A program made the translations under genes and the position numbers. This document shows positions 13,476 to 24,078 of a DNA stretch of 64,000 bases, in pieces (position 1 is the first letter of the stretch; the number at the start of each line of letters is the position of its first letter). This DNA is from Anastrepha obliqua (lineage: Eukaryota; Arthropoda; Insecta; Diptera; Tephritidae), in the NCBI RefSeq assembly GCF_027943255.1, contig NC_072896.1:558001-622000 (forward strand), given 5' to 3'. The notes under the pieces are model-generated. The model had not been told where the DNA came from, did not search any database, and saw nothing but the letters and a program-made list of their open reading frames with translations.

Positions 13476-15590
13476 ATTAGTTTGCAATACAATCGATGTC
13501 GTAACTGTTACCAATCCAAAGTAAAAAGGCAATTATATTAATGGAAAGGTTTTAACGTCTTCGATTAGGGCAATACTGTTTGCGCATAAACGCACCCCAA
13601 CAAACATTTCAAGTTAAAGTGAATTTGATGTATTTCTCAAATATCCAAAATATATCTCCAACAGTAAATATTTCAAATGCAGAATATAGAAAATCTTTGA
13701 AATATTTCGTTCATAAATTACAGGCCGTCTACTACATATCTACAGACATAAGTTAATAAACATATAACGAATTAACATTTAAAATATATTTTCTGAATTT
13801 GAATTTAAAACAGAAACGCAAACTTAAAGGACCCTGTACATTGTTGGTATTCTGTGTGCAGCTCTATGATCCTTATAGAATCATTACCACTGCTGCTACC
13901 ATTGATTGGCTTGCGTGGCCGCTGAAAACACCAGGTGCTAAATACATTTTTAAACAATACAAGAACCAAACAGTTAGCCACCGAACGAGTATCTGTATCG
14001 CACAAAATAACAACTGGGGCTGCTCTTTCCAAAGTATTAAGAAAAGTTGACGAAGAATGAGCCACAGTTAAAACAACTTAATGTAAATTCATGGCAAACA
14101 GTATTGGAATACAGCAGCATAAATAAAAGCAACAAATTTATATATACAATGAATGTACATACATATACTCGTATAAGAGCAGCCACAACACAATTCACCA
14201 GTGGACGACGACAACGATCACACTAGCGAGTTATGAACAACGGCGACGATGTAAAATGAATTGTTTTCCATTATTGATACTTAAAAGGGCAATGCACGCA
14301 ACACCCAGCTGGCAAAGCGGACACCACGCAGCCGCCCATAAACAAGTAGGATAACGTCAAGAGCATGTTAATGTGAGTGTGCTCGCTTGTGTGTGCCTGT
14401 GAGTGAACTAAGCAGCTGTGTCTGCTGACAGGATGCGAGTTGACTTTTACACTCCGCACGCTCGAACGCCCGCACGCTTGGAGTCCATCATAGGCACGGA
14501 AAGTCTGAGCTAAGTTAAGGATGTACCCAGAGACAACATCAACCCGAAGTCAATAATTACACTGTGTTCAGATTTTCAAAATTTGTTTGGGTAGACATTT
14601 TAATAGTTCATTGAATTTAACTGATACCTTTTCAGTTCAGTGCCATCCCCCGGTTTTAACAGTTTTGCTCCAGTTATCGAGATAACAGTATCTGAAAATT
14701 TCTTTGAGGACCGCTGAGAGCTCATTTAGGAAATGCCTAACTACAAAAATAAATTTCTCGCAAAACGGAAGACACTATCGAATTTAGAAAGGCCCAATGA
14801 CACCCGTTGACAGCTAATTAGAAACACGATATTTTTACCATTTTTGACTACTTTTCTTTTATTGTCCTTTTTAATTTTTATTGACTTTTTATAAAAAACA
14901 AACATAGTTCATTCTACGACAAATACACTTTATAAAAATTCGAAAAATTTGCATCGAAATTTCAAGCTTTTTAATCAGAATTAAAAAAAAATTGTGTACA
15001 GTTTTATGGGCCATAAAATTTTAGTAAAATAAAACGCAAGTTTGAAGTGATTCGAAATTATCTTCAATTTTTGATAGTTTTTCCCGCTCACGGTCAGCGA
15101 ACATTTGTTATACCTATGGAGAAAATGTGCAACAACGTCAGGTAAAAAAAAAAGTAGGAAAATTTGTCGAATTTTTATGAAACTTCTACAAAGCTCGATA
15201 CTTTGATTTACAGTTATGTGCGATAAACCAATTGTAGTTTAATAATCACTTCGTATATTTATATTGTACAGGTATTTTTGAATTCAAAGAAAATGATTGA
15301 GAACACAATCACAATAAAACAGAAACCAGAGGGAAAACTCAAAAATAAGTAACGGTTTGCTAAGGCGAATCCGACGTCACGTAAAAAATATCCCTTTGTG
15401 CACACTTCCGCCCTTAAAAAACAATACTCTGAACGTAGACACTTCAATGAGTCCAACAAGATTAGTAAGAACAGATTGGAGGCAAAAGCTGGTCGAAGGG
15501 TATCGTTCCTGATCAAAGTAAATGTAAGAAAACGATTAGAGTTGAGGGTGAGATGCATGCTTCATAATACACCAGGATTTTGAGTGAAAC
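13476..15590. other. Gene-free stretch with a diverged repeat
   Basis: No gene seen. About 14870-15070 shows word-by-word resemblance to about 25620-25850 (see findings), so it is probably part of an old interspersed repeat. Confidence 0.5.
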
Positions 15591-15810
15591 CATGTTGCCA
15601 TATGCAGCTTCGATAGATGTTTCAGCAGGCTCACGACAAGAATCACACATCGTAGCGGGCAAAAGGATGACTCGGTCAAAATGAATTCGAAGTTTTAAGC
15701 TTGCCGCCACAGTTTCCAGGTCTTAGTCCAACCGAAAATTTATGTACAAAGGTTAAAGTGGGCCTTAGAGGCAAAAATCTAGCCAATAAAGATGATTTCG
15801 ATATTAGTAA
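15590..15810 (+). pseudogene. Tc1-like transposase relic (C-terminal part)
   Basis: In one plus-strand frame, with stops, the sequence reads MFQQAHDKNHTS and later LPPQFPGLSPTENLCTKVK, then LRGKNLANKDDF. These match the Tc1 family blocks FQQDNDPKHTS (second catalytic Asp) and LPPQSPDLNPIENLW (around the catalytic Glu). The frame contains two stop codons between the blocks and the second acidic residue is altered, so it is dead. No terminal repeats were identified. Confidence 0.7.
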
Positions 15811-18800
15811 ATACCTACTGCTAAATACCAGATCCAGGTGATTTGAAACTACTTTTCAGATTATTGCGCTGTGCCACCGTTTGCATGTTAAGAGCAACTC
15901 CCACTCTGTAAAAGGAACTATACACCCCCAAGCATGCTGACGTAAAAGATCACGCCTATGGTGTCCTTTATCCAAAACAGAAAAACATCCCAATACTATA
16001 GTGCTGACTAATCCTACACTATAAGGCCCTCATCTCTACGAAATTCCCCAAAATGACCACTCACACCATTTAAGCTTTTGATTTAAATTATTTTGTTTAC
16101 TATTGTCATATGTCAGTGACGTTGATAAGGAGATGCAAGTTTGAAGTGGCCCAAAAATCGCGTTGATTTCTGACAATTTCTTTCTTTTTTGTTGACGGCC
16201 TTGTGCATTCTCTCCATAAAACAAATGCTCAAATTTTTTGCAATGGGAAAAGCACACAATTTCTCGAAAATTTCTGTGCTACAGTTATTTAACGAACTGT
16301 AGGTAACGAAGTGAGCATTGCCTTTTATAAAATATGAAGTGCCTGATACTTATGGTCAAGGCTATACCATACATTCATCCAAAGGTTCAAAGGGAGAACT
16401 GTTGAATGGGGTATGTGTGTTGGAAAAAATGTATTTTACGAACAGATACTCGTAGTTGCCAGTTTCGACAGTGACAACGTAATTATCTTTTCCGATGTCA
16501 GTCCAGCAGTATTCTCCAAACATTTATGTTTATGCTAACAACGTGCCAGGCCCCCCGTCCGTCATCACATTATCGATTTAGCTTCTTAAACTTCCATACT
16601 GCCAATATCGGATGTTCCCATCGAAAACTAAATAATCTTTCCTTGACTGTTAGAGCCATGAAGTCCCGTTAAGGAAATAAGTTAACATGTCAAAGCGTTG
16701 GAGGCTTTATCGCAGAACCTTTGAAGTCAAATACCGAACACTTTAAATACAATTAATTATGTGTATATATTATAACTGTAGCAGACTCTCCCACTTCAGA
16801 CTATTTGTTTTTTGCAACTAATTATTGTGTATGTGTTTTTTGACACGCATATTGTTACTTCATTATTGTTTTATTTCTCTGTTATAGCATTTTATTTGTT
16901 GCATTTTACTTATTGAATATATGCTATTTTAGATTGTCTGTCCCGTGCGTCCTTACACCCGTCTGTATGTGGGCTCATTCGTTGCGTTCGTGCACCTTCG
17001 GTATCGTCGACAACAACTACAATTACGCAGGCCATTATCATTCTCTCGGCGCGCAACCGACAACTGCGTGAATTGTGTTGTTTCTTCAATCGCTCTGTAT
17101 TGCCGTAGCAGTTATAGTATTGTTATTGTGTTTCTTATTGTTGTTATTATGTGTATATAAGGAGCAGAGCCGGTGGGCAAAAGTATTGGTAGTGGTAGTG
17201 GTGGCGACATTTAATCGCCAACTGAGTATATTTGGCTAGCTACATTTTGTGCCTGTTGTTCTTATTGTTATTGTTGTCTACTTATACGGAGTAATTTACC
17301 CCGCCGCACATGCAAGATTTGTCGATTTGTCGTAATTCAGCGATGTAGCTCGTCGTATGTCGTGGGTCAGTCTTTCGTTCGTTTGTTGCGCCATAGCCGT
17401 CTTATCGCCGTAGTAGTCACCGTGGTTGGCACTGCCTAAACCGATTACTACCACTTCTACTTTTGCCCACTGAGTAGTCGCAGCCGCCCCCATCGTGTAA
17501 CTTTTAGTTCAACACATGCGCTCATCTTCTTTCATTTGTCTTTGCGTTCGTTTTGTATTGTTGCTCGAAATGTTACTAATGTACCACCGCCATACCCACC
17601 AACCCCTACCAGAGCACCTTTACGTTATTTTACAAGCATGAAAAACAGCAAATTTTATTGTTGCTATTGCTGTTGCTGTTGCTGCAGTCAAATGACGACG
17701 CATACCGCACACTTTTCACTCATTACAGCCCATCGCCGCCCACTTACGTTATTCACACATTCACATATGTATCTCCTTTCATTCTCGGTTTTTTTCTATA
17801 TGTACATTAAGTTGTTAAAATAGCGAAAGAGAAATTTTTTAACAGCTCCTCACGAATGGATGCCTGATATTTTGCAATAAATTTTTCTTCTTTAACTTCT
17901 TTCTTACTTCCACACACACATGCACATTCTTTGACTTTGTCATCACACCTTTTCATTTCAATTTTTTTCTCGTTTGTTGCTTACCCCTTTTCCTCACCCT
18001 TCTTGCAATTCTCTTTTACACATTTTATACTTTAATGAGCTTGTATTTGTAATATTTTCACTTTATCACTTGGCAATTGCCAATCATTTTCCACCTTATT
18101 ATGGGTTTTTCAAGTATCTTCAAATTTTCTCACAATTTCACACACGCCTGTTATTTTAACAATTTATCCATATTTTTGCGACAATTTTTTCACCTATTTC
18201 AACATTAATTTAACAAAATTCACGCAGACGAAAACGCAGCGACTACTTCACACGGCTGAAGTCTATCGGAAATTTCTTCTCCGTTTTGATTTTTTCTTCA
18301 TCTTTTTCTGCATCTCATTTCCCTCTCTTTTGTTCCTTTCATCTTTCGACTGATTTTGTTCTTCTAACCTTTTTGACATAAGTGCTTTTCTACGCCTGTG
18401 TTAGCAGTACCATCTATCTATCTCACTCATTTTGCACTTTGTTGTTATTTTTTCTGCTAAAAACTGTCATTTTTATGGCAAGTATTACGATAATATTATC
18501 GATACGAAAAACAAATTGTATTGGAATTTAAATATAATGTAATATACGGAATTAGAATTGAAAAATCGGTGAGGAAGAAGCTTTTATAATTCTAAAATTT
18601 TGAACTATTAGACATAAATTCCCTAAATTATTAAAAAATATTCAAAAAAAAATATCAGGGAAATGCCCCTCAATCACTCACGTATTAAATATTAAAAAAT
18701 GCACTTTGAATTAGTCTGTGCATTAGAATTCTTTAAAATATAAACTTGTTATAGGAAACATTTCAATTGACCATTGGATTAAAAACCAGTCTTTTCCAAC

Positions 18801-21323
18801 AGATCTTCGATGTTGTGTTGACGGATTAATATTTTGATAGCGAAAATAACCTGACTGCACCACAACCTAATATTGAATCTATGAATCGGACAAAAACTTT
18901 TATTATCTATATGCGGTTAATTGTCAGTTAAACAGAATGAGCGTTAGGTTCGATTTTTTCGACTTTATTGACAGTTTAATTTAGACAGAGTTCTGCTAAA
19001 TTATGTCCTACGTAATGCGTAATCACTTTTTTACAAAATTAATCCGATATATGTTTTTAGAATTGTTTTAGAATTGAGCACCTCAAAATATGTTATTTGT
19101 AGATTTTACAATATTTATTACAACTCTTAAAAAATAACTAAATAGAATTCAACTGGTCCGTTTTTTTTTTTTTTTTGTATTGATATATTAGCACATAGAG
19201 GCTCCAATTTTTAGTTATATCGAGTTGAGAGGGTAGCTATTCAACACAACTTTCGTTTACGCAGTTCTAATACATATTAAATTTCATGAATGCCAAGGAT
19301 GAACGGGTATTTAGGAGCAAATCGGTATTGGTCTAAATTATCTTATTTTTTCTATACTTTGGAGGTTTTTTATTCAATAATCGAATAGGAAGAACGTATG
19401 CCCATATTTCATCGAGCAAAATAAATACATATATGTATAAATAAATGTGACATCACAAACATGTTTCATATCAGATACTATCGATTTTCAAAACTTTACA
19501 TATACGCCATGACATTTTTGGGCACTTGCTTGAAAGCAAATCTGCAAAGAAATATCCGAAACGTCAAATTGACGGCTGGCTACCACATATGTATACATAT
19601 CTCTTTTCAGTACAGACAAAGCAGTCGATCCTCCAATAAATTCAACAATGCAAGACAAGACATAGAACGAAGGAGATAGCTATTGAATGTTTATTAATCA
19701 TTCTCGCTTTCTCGCACGCAGACTGGTTTCACACATTTGACACAATTTAGCAAAGAAAATTTCGCAAAAAAAGGAGCATGTACGAGTGATAAAAGGTACA
19801 CAAAAGAATCAGAAAAATAGTATGAAATAGAGAATCGTTGATAAAGTATGGGCGAAGATATGAATATTGAAAAAAATCATACACAGCGTAATGAACTTAC
19901 ATTGGTATTTAGCCCGTTAGCTCCACTTGCCTCTGTACTGGTCCACTTCCAATGAAATTGCTTTGATGAATTATTACTATTGATTGTGTGGAAATTATTT
20001 GAAAACATTTAGCTACTATTAGTCACAAAGTTATTACACATAATTTAGCATTTAGGCACCCGAAGGATTTAGATTGTCAAGTTTTTTGGCAGCTTTACTT
20101 GCAATTTGTTGTTAGTTTGTCTTGTTCTCACTATAAATGACGCACCTACTGATTTCCCACCGAAATTTATTCACTACACGACTTATCATTTAGCTTTTAT
20201 GACAGATCTCTTAAGTGAAACATAGACATTTTGCATTGTTATTAAGTTTCTGCAATTGTAGCAGCAAACATAAAATAAGTCCACGGAAGAGAAATAAGTA
20301 TATCCGACTTGCTGATTGCCTGCCTTGTCAAAATGGTGTTGCTTTCCTTTGCTGCCTGCCTTCGGCAACACTCATTGGCCAGACATCACTTTCTTTTTTA
20401 AACTTGAAAAACACTTCTCGCTTTTAATTTCACATACGCATGTTGCTTCCCTGGTAGCTGGAGGATTCTTTGCCGTTTTTATCTTCAATTTCGCAGTATT
20501 TCCGCTTCGATTTTAACAGAAACTTAACGTGAAATTCGGAAAATGAAAATCAAAGTTCGCCATTTTCTATTTTTTGTACGTCGCTTTTGTGCTGCCATTC
20601 GTTCGTTGGTCTACTCGTTCGTTCCAAAGAACGTAAATATACGTTATTTGTCAAATCTAATATTAAGGTTATTCAGTTTACTGCAGAAATAGGAAAGCAT
20701 CACGAATTGATAGAATCCTCACGAAGTAGCCAAATGAGATATTTATATTTGCCAAATTCAATACCTAAAACTCTAAGTGAAGAATGTAAATTGTTACAGA
20801 AAATTTAAGAAATTTTATAATTAAGGGGCGTTGGAGCCAAGGTAGTTGTAAAAATCGTTTGGTGTTTTCTTTTCTGATAAAAATGTTGCATTTATTATGC
20901 CCTACGCCACGGTTGTCAAAATAGTCAAGCGAAAATTTTGAATTTATTATTTTATTTTGGAAAGGTTTAAATTTGTATTGATGCTTTCTCATGTGCAACA
21001 TGAAACAGTATGAAAGTTTTTTCCAAGAAAAGAAAAGAATATAATATTAATAGGGGCTACCACTCCGAGCTCGTTATTCGCTTTTAAATATATAAAACTT
21101 AGTGTTTATAGACATGCAACCAAGGCGAATTGAGTATCTTAACGTGCAACCAAATTTTATATACATATATATATAAGCAGCTTCGGCTTTTATTACAGGA
21201 GTATCTTTTTAAATGCGAAGTGATCTCCTTGAGCTAAAAGCGAGATACATAATATATTCATCCCGACGGACTATCGACTCTCTTCACATGTGTACTTAAA
21301 CCTTTTAATTAAACAACCCATAC
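15811..21323. other. Gene-free stretch
   Basis: No splice-consistent exon was found on either strand. The segment 16930-17830 is pyrimidine-rich with CAACAA/TTGTTG words and short runs of CTGTTG. A 17-base T run lies at about 19160. Nothing supports a gene. Confidence 0.5.
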
Positions 21324-22421
21324 TGCCTAGACCCGTTGTTGTTGTTGTTGCTGTTGGTGTAGCAGTAACTTTGCCCAGTCAGTGAAGTGTAATCACCGGT
21401 CGTCTTCGACTAGCTCATCTAACCGTAGGTCCAGGAAACTAGCTGTTTCGATAGGTTGGGTCCAAAGGGAGAGGGGTGTTAGATGATCGGATTTGATGGG
21501 GCATGTGAAAAGGTGGTTAGTGTCGTGCGGGGTGCCTTCACATGCCGGTCATATGTTTAGTACGTCTGAGTCAATTCTGGATAAGTAGGAGTATCCAAAA
21601 CGTAATTGTGCCAAGGTTACGCGGGACTCTCAGGGAAGTTGGAGCTCTTCGTCTACAATTGGTGGTGGTTGGACTCCGATAATGGCATTCGGGGGTCGGG
21701 AGATTAAGAAGGTGGCAATGGTCTTCCGATGAATGTCGTTTATGGTCTGTCTGTACACTGTCCGATCCAGTAGCTGTTTGTCTGTTTTGTCTTGGATTTG
21801 TGCGCGTATATGAGGAAATGCATCCTGACATGCCGAGGAGGCGGCTCAGGTTCAAGCAGGTGTCTGCATGGGTGAGGTCTGCGGTAACACCCTAGTAGAA
21901 ACTGCCTGCTAAGCAGTTTGTTATGCTCTTTCACAGGCAGCATGTGAGCCTCGTTGTGTAGGTGTTGTATCCTGGACATCATGAGGCCTCCTGTCGCGGT
22001 CTTTATTGCAGTGTTTTGGCAGGTCTGAAGCTTCGTCCACTGCGAATCACTGGTTCCAGGCGACAAGACAGGCGCAGCATAGTTTAGAACCGGTCGGCCT
22101 ATTGCTTTGAAAGTCGACAGCAACATTTCCTTGTCTTTGCCCCAAGTGCTGCCGGTAAGAGACTTGAGGACCTTTTTGCGATTCTGTACTTTAGTTGCAA
22201 TAGCGGTTGTACCTATGCGCTGAGAAAGAGAGCAAACTGTCAAAGATAACTCCCAAAATTTTGGGGTTGTTAACCATCGGAATTGGTGTGTCGTCGACTT
22301 TTACCTTTGTCTAGGGGGTGAAGAGAGCAGCCGTGGATTTAGTGGAGGAAAGTTGTAAGTTCCTCGCAGTGAAGAAGCGAGAAAGGCAGGCGAGGTAGTC
22401 GTTTACCTTGCCTAGACCCGT
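21324..22421 (-). mobile_element. 5'-truncated Jockey-like LINE
   Basis: The element (21337-22408) is flanked by a perfect 13-bp duplication, TGCCTAGACCCGT, at 21324-21336 and 22409-22421. On the minus strand it begins inside the reverse-transcriptase ORF (LSRFFTARNLQLSSTKST), carries the downstream connector, and ends with a zinc-binding-like block CPACEGTPHDTNHLFTCP. A 3' UTR and a (CAA)n tail take the place of poly(A). Stops interrupt the frame (for example after STAALFTP and near the middle), so it is a dead 5'-truncated copy. The family is the same as the fragment at 34345-35220: both share the RFFTARNLQLS-TK block. Confidence 0.9.
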
Positions 22422-22603
22422 CGATTCCTGTGCCTATGACTGCGAATTCATTAACACCGTCAACAACACTCGCTCATAAGTTCGTACCTGGAGACCAGCC
22501 ATCATCCATAATTGATGCAGAGTTCGAATTAGGCGCCGATATTCCCTATGCCCTTGGGCCCATCTATGCTAATGGGTTGTTATCTGGGTCTGTCATTGGA
22601 TGA
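22422..22603 (+). other. Coding-like stretch beside the LINE
   Basis: From ATG 22436 to TGA 22603 there is a 55-codon frame with balanced codon composition, unlike the AT-rich surroundings (for example HKFVPGDQPSSIIDAEF). If the LINE and one copy of its target duplication are removed, the frame continues upstream by about ten more codons before a stop. I do not recognise the protein. It may be a remnant of another element, a small exon or chance. Confidence 0.25.
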
Positions 22604-22877
22604 CATCAATTAGTGACAGATAATAAAACTGTATTTTAAACTATCTGGTAATGTTTTAATTAGGGTTTGCAGCCCCGGGATCCCGGGATCCCGAAATCCC
22701 GGGATCCCGGTGTTTTTTTCAAATCCCGAAATCCCGGGATTGAAATAACTAATCCCGGGATATAATTTTTGTCTGAATTATATTTTGAAATTTTTTTCTC
22801 ATCAAAATTTTCTAAGAATTTAATTCTCAGAAAATTTATTTTTTTTTTATGAAATATGTACGTAGAATTTTTTGTTT

Positions 22878-23010
22878 TGGAAACGGAATGACACCGCGCC
22901 GTTCCGCGCCGCCATTCCGTAAATTTCTGTTAAAGAAAACACTCAATCACAACAAAAATACAGTAAAAAAAAGGAACGGCACGGCGCGGTATCATTCTGT
23001 TTTCAGCATT
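22878..23010. repeat. Inverted repeat inside the hAT
   Basis: GGAATGACACCGCGCCGTTCC at about 22885-22905 is mirrored about 100 bp later by GGAACGGCACGGCGCGGTAT and CATTCTG. The GC-rich arms stand out in an AT-rich element. It may be a nested small element or a hairpin. Confidence 0.6.
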
Positions 23011-23469
23011 ACAGAGAACGTAAATTCATAGAGAAGGCGCAGTCCCGGCCCGTTCCTCCTAACAAAATACGGGTAGGAAAATGAAATCAACACAAGTTAA
23101 CATTAGGAAATTAATTAATATGGCTGCCGGAGAGAAATGAGAGGGAGAGAGTGATACGCAATGTAAAAAAATGTAGTTTACATTAGCTTACATTTGCTTG
23201 CGTACAGAACAGAGTTGTTCATTTGATATGTCCATATGATTTGTATGCAAGTATACAGATTTGTTCTTTTTGGTTTTTTTATGAAAATTGCGCGTAATTT
23301 AGGACATATGTATGTAATTAAGTTATGAAAATTGCGCGAAATTTTATGTATGCATGTTTATATACATATATTAGCAAAGGACATATTTATTTTAGGTTTA
23401 CATATATGAAAATTGCGCCAAATATTGGAAAAAATGTATGATTGCATTAGATTTGATTTTGATTAGATA

Positions 23470-23539
23470 AATGTATGTATATACATATGTACATACATAT
23501 ATGAAATGTATGTGTATACATATGTACATACATATATGA
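23470..23539. repeat. 35-bp tandem duplication
   Basis: Two adjacent near-identical copies built of ATGTATGT, ATACATATGTACATACATAT and ATGAA. It sits inside the 22.7-kb hAT, just before its transposase remnant. Confidence 0.8.
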
Positions 23540-23806
23540 AGCGCCCAATGCAGCCTATTAGATTTGAGACACTGTCATCAAAAATTCAAAAAGAAATGTC
23601 TCTTTTCGAAAATGGAGGGAGACGTGGTGACTACCTGGAAAGAACATACTCCTATTTAATGACGATAAAACCTACTAGTGTAGAGTCTGAATGAGCATTT
23701 TCTTCGCCAGGACAATTTGCAACAAAAATAAGAAGCCGTTTGAACGATGAAACGCTGGACGAGTGGTGTTTTCTAAAAGCTTATTTACAACAACACAAGA
23801 AATGTT
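23533..23806 (+). pseudogene. hAT transposase C-terminal remnant
   Basis: One plus-strand frame reads GGRRGDYLERTYSYLMTIKP, then TSVESE, a TGA stop, AFSSPGQFATKIRSRLNDET and LDEWCFLKAYLQQ. This matches the hAT C-terminal dimerisation region, whose consensus is PTS(V/A)ESERAFS. The stop sits exactly where the conserved Arg is expected, so a single CGA-to-TGA change explains it. The N-terminal zinc finger and catalytic core are missing, so this copy cannot make transposase. Confidence 0.8.
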
Positions 23807-24078
23807 AATTTCATTATGTATTATACTATTTTTTATTTGTTTTTTATGATGAATTAAGTTTTGTTTTGTTTTGTTTCAATAAATAATAATATTAAACCAA
23901 TTTTTTAATTATGTTTTCAGTTTTTTTGTACTTTCAACTATGATAATGTGTAAGTATTTTTCATAAATAGTCCAATCCTAATCCCGGTACCAATCCCGGG
24001 ATCCCGGTATTTGGATAATGTAATCCCGAAATCCCGGGATTGAAAATATAACACGGGATTGCAAACCCTAGTTTTAAT

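Larger units (their letters stand above)
22653..24078 (+). mobile_element. hAT element, internally deleted, with CCCGGGAT-rich ends
   Basis: The element (22661-24070, 1410 bp) is bounded by a perfect 8-bp target duplication, GTTTTAAT (22653-22660 and 24071-24078). Its ends are inverted: TAGGGTTTGCA on the left and TGCAAACCCTA on the right. Both ends carry clusters of the word ATCCCGGGAT. Near the right end lies the C-terminal dimerisation block of a hAT transposase (see separate entry). The rest is filled with ATGAAAATTGCGC repeats, a 35-bp tandem duplication and an internal inverted repeat. Confidence 0.9.

Noticed and set aside
17536..17823. Cys-rich frame (run of CYCCC)
   Set aside because: Comes from a TTGCTGTTGCTG microsatellite.
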